Assembly (NCBI RefSeq): GCF_008831285.2
Contig: NW_022205191.1
Span: forward strand, 1-25,527
Direction: 5' to 3'
DNA from: Nymphaea colorata
Taxonomy: Eukaryota; Streptophyta; Magnoliopsida; Nymphaeales; Nymphaeaceae
DNA length: 25,527 nt
Of this stretch, positions 20,495 to 25,527 are shown one piece after another (the first letter of the stretch is position 1; every line of letters starts with the position of its first letter). The notes beneath the pieces are model-generated. The model was not told the DNA's origin. It searched no databases and saw only the letters and a list, made by a program, of their open reading frames with translations. A program made the position numbers and the translations under genes.

Positions 20495-20563
20495 TGTACA
20501 GGGCCCGAGAATGAATTTATCGCTGTATGGCTGACCAGCGATTCTAGCTTCATGCAGGCAAGT

Positions 20564-20838
20564 CCTCATTCATAATTGGGCACGGGATAAATGGACATTA
20601 TAAAACTAATGTCGGGCCTTGCACATTTACTATACGTTAACACTCGCTCAATTAGTCAAGAACTGGTTCCTCCCTTATGTTTCTAAACAAATTTCTTCTC
20701 AAGGATTCGTTATAATTTGATTTACATAACTAAACGAAAAAGGCTTTTGATTAAATAACAAAACCATCAGGCTTCAGCCTTATCCAGAGTACATCGCTAG
20801 CCTAAACCAAAGGTTGACACACAATGGCAAGATAATAT
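20564..20838. other. Short spacer without recognisable features
   Basis: Lies between the rRNA fragment and the second copia LTR. No open frame of note; the last bases before the LTR are GATAATAT. Confidence 0.5.
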
Positions 20839-21091
20839 TGTTGGAACATGTTAGATGGTTCTCGGGACCGGGTCAGGATCCATATCTGATCCATCGTGTA
20901 GCCCTTGTTGTGCCTTACTTAAGGATTGTAACCCTAATCTTGAGAGAGTTAATGAAATCATGAGAGAGAGAGTCTGGTTGCTAGTGGGCACCAGTTCCTC
21001 CTCATCCGTGGTTTTTTCTCTCTTGCTGTGGGTTTTTTCACGTTACATCGTGTTCATCGTATTCTTTTTTCCTATATTTCGTATTTCTACA
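20839..21091 (+). repeat. 5' LTR of Ty1/copia element B
   Basis: Begins TGTTGGAACATG and ends TTTCTACA, immediately followed by the primer-binding site; 253 bases. Its sequence differs from the LTR at 9505, so the two elements are different families. The 3' LTR is beyond the window. Confidence 0.8.
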
Positions 21092-21103
21092 TGGTATCAG
21101 AGC
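21092..21103 (+). other. Primer-binding site, initiator tRNA-Met
   Basis: TGGTATCAGAGC immediately after the LTR, identical to the site in element A. Confidence 0.9.
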
Positions 21104-21218
21104 CGACGAGTTTGGGAAATTTTTTGGGGTTGTGAAGTTCCAACCTTAATCTCTCTATCACTCACTACTGTTGTCGCCGTTGCTGCTGCCGCCGCCGCCG
21201 CCGGGCTGGTCTGTAGTC

Positions 21219-24200
21219 ATGGTTACGTCTTCCTCGTCGACTGACAATGCTGATCAAACTGAAATCAGGGCTTATAGAACTGAGAATGTTCCCGTTCAGG
21301 TCACTACTATTTGCCTTACCAAGGAGAACTACCTCCCGTGGTCGGCCGCTATGACTATGGGGATTGCTGCCTGCGGTCGGATTGCCTATATCAATGGAAG
21401 GAAACCTGAACCGGCGGAGACAAGTGGTGTGTGGGACATTTGGTTTCTTGAGGATAATCAAGTAAAAACTTGGATTGTCAACTCTGTTTCCGCTGATATC
21501 CAACCCTTTATTCTTCAGAAGAAGACTGCTAGAGACATGTGGGTGATTTTAGAGAACATGTATGGCCAAAAGAAAAAGGCTATCCGGACTTACCAACAAA
21601 TGAAGACTGTGTATGAGCTTCGGCAAGGGAACTTATATGTAGCATATTACTATGGGGCTTTGAAAGCCAAGTGGGAGAATCTTGACTATTATTTTGATGT
21701 TACTTGGCACTGTCCCCAAGATCAGGCACTTTATGTAGCTAAAGAGTGGGAAAATAGGGTGTTCCTCTTTTTAGCTGGTTTGAATGATGAGTTTGAAGGT
21801 GTTAGAAGCCAGATTCTGAATTCATGAGAAGTGTCGAGTATTGAAGATGTGTATTCTCGTGTTGAAGCTGAAGAACAAAGAAGGCTGGTTACTACTGGGG
21901 GAAAGAGGGATCTCATGTCATATAATGAGAGATCTGCTCTTGTTAGTCGTGGTCCTGGAGGCACTACTAGATCTCTTTGTAGATGTACTCACTACAAGAA
22001 GACTGGTCATACTGTGGATTTCTGTTGGAATCTTCATCCAAAGAAAAAGGGTAACAAAGGGAGGTCTTCTAATGGGAAGTCGACTGTGTCTGAGGAAACA
22101 AAATCTAGTGGAGGAAAGGTCTCCATTTCTACTGAACAGCTTCGTGAACTGAGGGCTTATCTGGGTCGGATCGATGTCAATCAGGTTGAGGCATCAGATG
22201 AGTCAAAAGCCAATCAAGCTCTTGCCATTGTAGGGGATAAAGGTAACTCTTGTGTGGGAGAATGGATTGTGGACAGTGGTGCTACTCACCACAGGACGGG
22301 TAACCTTAAATTGTTTCATGAGTATAAGCTGTCTTTTGGAAGGGAGCGAGTATCTCTCGCAAATGGTTCCTCTACTTTTGTGGCAGGAGAAGGGAGTCTG
22401 TCCTTATTGGACAAGTTTCATGTGCGAGGAGCATTACATGTCCCTCAACTTCCCTTAAATCTCTTGTCAATTAGTAAACTTACTAAAGAGCTGAATTTTG
22501 AACTCATTTTTCTGCAAATCACTGTGTTTTGCAGGACTTGGCGACAGGAAAGAGGATTGGGATTGGTTTGGTGTCTGATAGCTTATATCATCTTTCCATA
22601 CACGTGGCCATGGCTCTTATGACAGCGATCAGCAAGACAGAAAAGCGAAGAGAAGATTGTCTTCAGCCCTTCTTGTATTGGCATGAATGCCTTGGGCATT
22701 TACCTTTTGGCATTTTGAAATAGTTGTTTCCTGATTTGTGTTCCACTCTGAACTTGTCTTTGATTTCTTGTGATGTATGTTAGTTTGCCAAACATGTGAG
22801 GGCTTCGTACCCTATTTCTACTAGTTGTGTTAATGAAGTTTTTTCCTTGGTTCACTCAGATGTATGGGGGCCTTCGAGAATTCATACCCGTCAAGGTTTT
22901 CATTATTTTATAACTTTTATTGATGACTTCTCTCGGACCACCTTTGTGTACTTGTTAAAAGATCGCAGTGAGGTACCTCATATCATAGAGACTTTCATTC
23001 TACTTGTGCAAACTCAATATGGTGGAACTGTTAAAACCTTCCGATCGGATAATGCATGTGAGTATATGTGTTAGTCAGTTGAGGATTTCCTTCGAAAAAG
23101 GGGGATTGTTCATGAGACGTCCTATAATTATACTCCCCACAAAACGGGGTGGTTGAGAGGAAGAATCGCCAGCTTCTTAATGTCACCAGAGCCCTTTTGT
23201 TTTAGAGGAATCTTCCCAAACACTATTGGGGTGATGCGGTTCTTACTAATGCGTATCTTATCAACCGCATGCCCAGTCGTGTGCTGAATGGTCGGACTCC
23301 CCGTTCTTTACTTTCGGGAAGTCATCAACCTTTTCTCCTCCCCCCTCGTGTTTTTGACTGTTTATGTTTTATTCATGATCACAGTCCCAATGTTAAGAAA
23401 CTTGATCCCTGGTCTATCAAGGGTGTGTTTGTTGGGTATTCTCCTACTCAGAAAAGGTATAGGTGTCTTGATCCTACCGTTGGTCGAGTTTATGTTACAA
23501 GGGATGTTACCTTCTTGGAACATGCTCTGTCTTGATCCTACCGTTGGTCGAGTTTATGTTACAAGGGATGTTACCTTCTTGGAACATGCCTCTTACTTTT
23601 GTGAGAATCCTCTTCAGGGGGAGAAGTCTGTGGTTAGGGAAGAGTATTCTCAGAGTCAAGAGATTTAATTTACAGATTTTTTGGATTACAAGAAAGAAAA
23701 ACCTGAGAAGGAGGAAGGGTGTGACACCAGAACTGAGAAGCAAGGTCATCATTTGTTTGGACAGGTCTACTCTAGACGAGGTGCTCGGACAGAGGAGCTA
23801 ACTAATGGTGCGAAGTCTACTTCCAATCCCAATGCCATTCCTTCCCTGGATGAACCAAGTCCTACCTTGAAGACTCAAGATGGGGTTGAAAAAGAAAATG
23901 AAGAACTTCTCATTGCCCTGAGAAAGGGTGTCAAGTCATGTACTCAACACCTAATTGGTAATTTTGTATCTTATTTTAGACTTAGCAAGGAATACAAGTG
24001 TTTTGTATCTTCTCTTTCTTTGGCTATGATTCTCAAGTCCGTTGCTGAAGCTCAAAGTGATTCCAAGTGGGCTGATGCTGTGAAAGAAGAAATGGAAGCC
24101 TTGAGAAGAAACATGACATGAGAAGTTGTGAAAATTCTTGAGGCGGCTCACTTGGTTGGTTCCAAGTGGGTGTATACCATTAAGTATAAACCAGATGGAA

Positions 24201-25527
24201 GTGTTGAAAGATACAAAGCTCGTCTTGTAGCCAAGGGGTTTAGTAAAAAATATGAGATTGATTACTTAGAGACTTTTACTCCAGTTGCGAAAATGAAGAC
24301 AGTTAGAGTTGTTATGTCCCTAGCTGTGATGAAAGAGTGGAGGATGTACCAACTCGATGCTAAGAATGCTTTTCTCAATAGTGATCTCGAAGAAGAAGTG
24401 TATATGTGTATGCCCCCAGGATATGATGAACCAGAAAAATGTTGTAAGCTGAAAAAGGCCTTATGTGGCCTCAAGCAGTCACCCATAACATGGTTCGAAC
24501 GGCTCAGACGAGTGTTGCAACATCATGGGTACAATCAAGGGAATGGAGACCACACTCTATTTGTGAAGAAAAAAAGAGGGCAGGGTCACTCTTTTACTTG
24601 TCGATGTGGATGACATGATTGTCACAAGAGAGGATGAGGAGGAGATCATCAAGTTAAAAGTGTTACTGGCTGCTGAATTTGATCTCAAGGATCATGGCAA
24701 ACTGAGGTATTTTCTTGGTATTGAGATTGCTAGTTCTAGTACTGGCCTTGTGCTAAACCAAAGGAAATACACATTAGATCTGTTGGAGGAGACTGGTGAA
24801 CTGGGGTGTAGACCCGCTTCTACCCCACTTGATACTGGACACAAGTTAAGCCTTAGAGATAGAGAGTTGCTCTGTGAAGAAGCTAAGGGAAGATATCAAT
24901 GTATGGTTGGAAAGTTGATTTATCTTACCCTTATGACACCAGATATCACTTTTGCGGTGAATGTACTGAGTCAATTCATGCATGTACCTACTGATGCACA
25001 CCTGAAGGCTGTGGACAGAATATTGTGCTATTTGAAGAGAAATCTTGGCAAAGGACTCTTGTATGTAAAACAAGAGACTGTAGAAATCGAGGGGTACTCC
25101 GATGCAAACTGGGCAGGTTGTGCTGATACTAAACGGTCTACCACAGGGTATTGTGTCTACTTGGGAGGAAATCTTGTTGTCTGGAGGAGCAAGTGACATG
25201 ATGTGTGTTCTCGATCTAGTGTTGAGGCAGAGTATAGAGCTATTGCTATGGGAGTGTCAGAGTTACTATGGCTGAAAATATTGCTGACGGATATCGGGAT
25301 AGAGATTGAAGGACCTATGAAATGTACTGTGACAACAAGTCTACAATCAACTTAGCCAACAACCCTGTACTATACGACAGAACAAAGCATGTTGAGATTG
25401 AACGTCACTTCATTCGTGAAAGGATTGATGCTAAAGAGTTAGTCTTACCTTCATGAAGTCTGCAGACGAAACTGCTGATGTTTCTGACGAACGCTCTATC
25501 TTCAACTTCGTTCGAGAGAAATGTATC
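21219..25527 (+). pseudogene. Ty1/copia gag-pol polyprotein, heavily mutated (element B)
   Basis: Domains in order: Gag from ATG 21219 (NYLPWSAAMTMG); zinc knuckle at 21976-22026 with its second Cys changed to Tyr (CTHYKK); aspartic protease DSGAT (about 22273); GAG-pre-integrase (WHECLGH, about 22680); integrase core (HSDVWGP, FIDDFSR, FRSDNACEY, then ERKNR); reverse transcriptase (SKWVYTIKYKPDGSVERYKA, QLDAKNAFLN, LCGLKQSP) in which the catalytic YVDD is DVDD at about 24604; RNase H ([25 protein letters not shown]). Stops: TGA 21825, TAG 22721, TAG near 22780, TAG 23072, TAG 23203, TAA 23666, TGA 24119, TGA 25194, TGA near 25455. Frameshifts: about 22505, 23140, the 64-bp duplication at 23464-23591, 24575 and 25318. 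The element is full-length in layout up to the window edge but cannot make any of its proteins. Confidence 0.93.
23464..23591 (+). repeat. 64-bp tandem duplication in copia element B
   Basis: A 62-base segment starting TGTCTTGATCCTACCG and ending GGAACATGC occurs at 23464-23525 and again, identical, at 23528-23589, with TC between the copies. The 64-base period is not a multiple of three, so it also breaks the frame. The perfect identity means it is recent relative to the element's other mutations. Confidence 0.95.

Larger units (their letters stand above)
20093..20563 (-). pseudogene. Plastid-type 16S rRNA gene fragment, interrupted
   Basis: The plus strand reads the complement of the 3' end of a bacterial-type small-subunit rRNA: GGTAACGACTTTAGGCATGG, CCAGCTCCCA and GGGCGGTGTGTACAAG (20100-20154), resuming after an insertion with GCCCGAGAATGAATTTATCG, TATGGCTGACCAGCG and TTCATGCAGGCAAG (20503-20563). 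The last block fits plastid better than mitochondrial rRNA. Transitions and an 11-base deletion between two GCGATT copies show it is an old nuclear insertion of organelle DNA, not a working rRNA gene. Only about 120 bases of rRNA remain. Confidence 0.85.

Noticed and set aside
20100-20560. A functional rRNA gene
   Set aside because: Only about 120 bases of the 3' end remain, split by a MITE and carrying a deletion and many transitions.
9505-21091. The two copia LTRs as a pair bounding one large element
   Set aside because: Their sequences differ throughout, both are followed by a primer-binding site (so both are 5' LTRs), and they belong to different families.
20945-21244. 129-residue open frame over the copia LTR and leader
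   Set aside because: It overlaps LTR, primer-binding site and leader; the real Gag start is at 21219 in a different frame.

Overview
This is nuclear DNA from a flowering plant. The host-gene fragments are plant genes (SKP1, SOQ1, the antiviral Dicer DCL4, the spliceosomal kinase PRP4K). The retrotransposons are Ty1/copia and Ty3/gypsy types, with a primer-binding site matching initiator tRNA-Met. There is also a plastid-type 16S rRNA fragment. I cannot name the genus from sequence alone. I see no complete, functional host gene: the window is a graveyard of gene fragments and transposable elements.

Layout. 1-1010: a frameshifted fragment of a BED zinc-finger (hAT transposase-like) gene, preceded by palindromic GTATCGTACGATAC repeats. 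1863-4116: fragments of four unrelated host genes, all on the minus strand and most with intron borders. In transcription order these are SKP1 exon 1, the last exon of a probable Rieske-type oxygenase, a C-terminal piece of SOQ1, and three PRP4 kinase exons. 4386-5515: about 1.1 kb of almost pure TA-rich simple sequence. 6422-7457: two plus-strand SOQ1 exons (thioredoxin-like domain), each with one base deleted, separated by an intron holding a MITE-like element. 7700-8840: decayed coding sequence that may come from a pararetrovirus or related element. 9331-9464: one unidentified spliced-looking exon.

9505-11657: a Ty1/copia element (5' LTR, PBS, gag, protease, start of integrase) cut off abruptly at the beginning of the integrase core. 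It abuts, head to head, a minus-strand DICER-LIKE 4 segment. Four DCL4 exons (12999 down to 11658) join in phase without stop codons, and a fifth lies at 15888-15990. The helicase exon(s) that should sit between them are missing. The intervening DNA holds microsatellites. 16700-19680 has no recognisable protein. It contains degenerate direct repeats and a TATA-like promoter on the minus strand, and may be retroelement LTR or untranslated sequence.

19682-20091: a Ty3/gypsy RNase H-integrase fragment joined to a plastid-type 16S rRNA fragment (20093-20563). That fragment is itself split by a 340-bp MITE with 8-bp target-site duplications. 20839 to the window end: a second Ty1/copia element with 5' LTR, PBS and nearly the whole polyprotein, ruined by many stops, several frameshifts and a 64-bp tandem duplication. 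Its 3' LTR lies outside the window.

Nothing here suggests a working novel system. The most notable observations are the mixed cassette of host-gene fragments, the intact-frame partial DCL4 segment facing a copia promoter, and the nested MITE-in-plastid-rRNA insertion.
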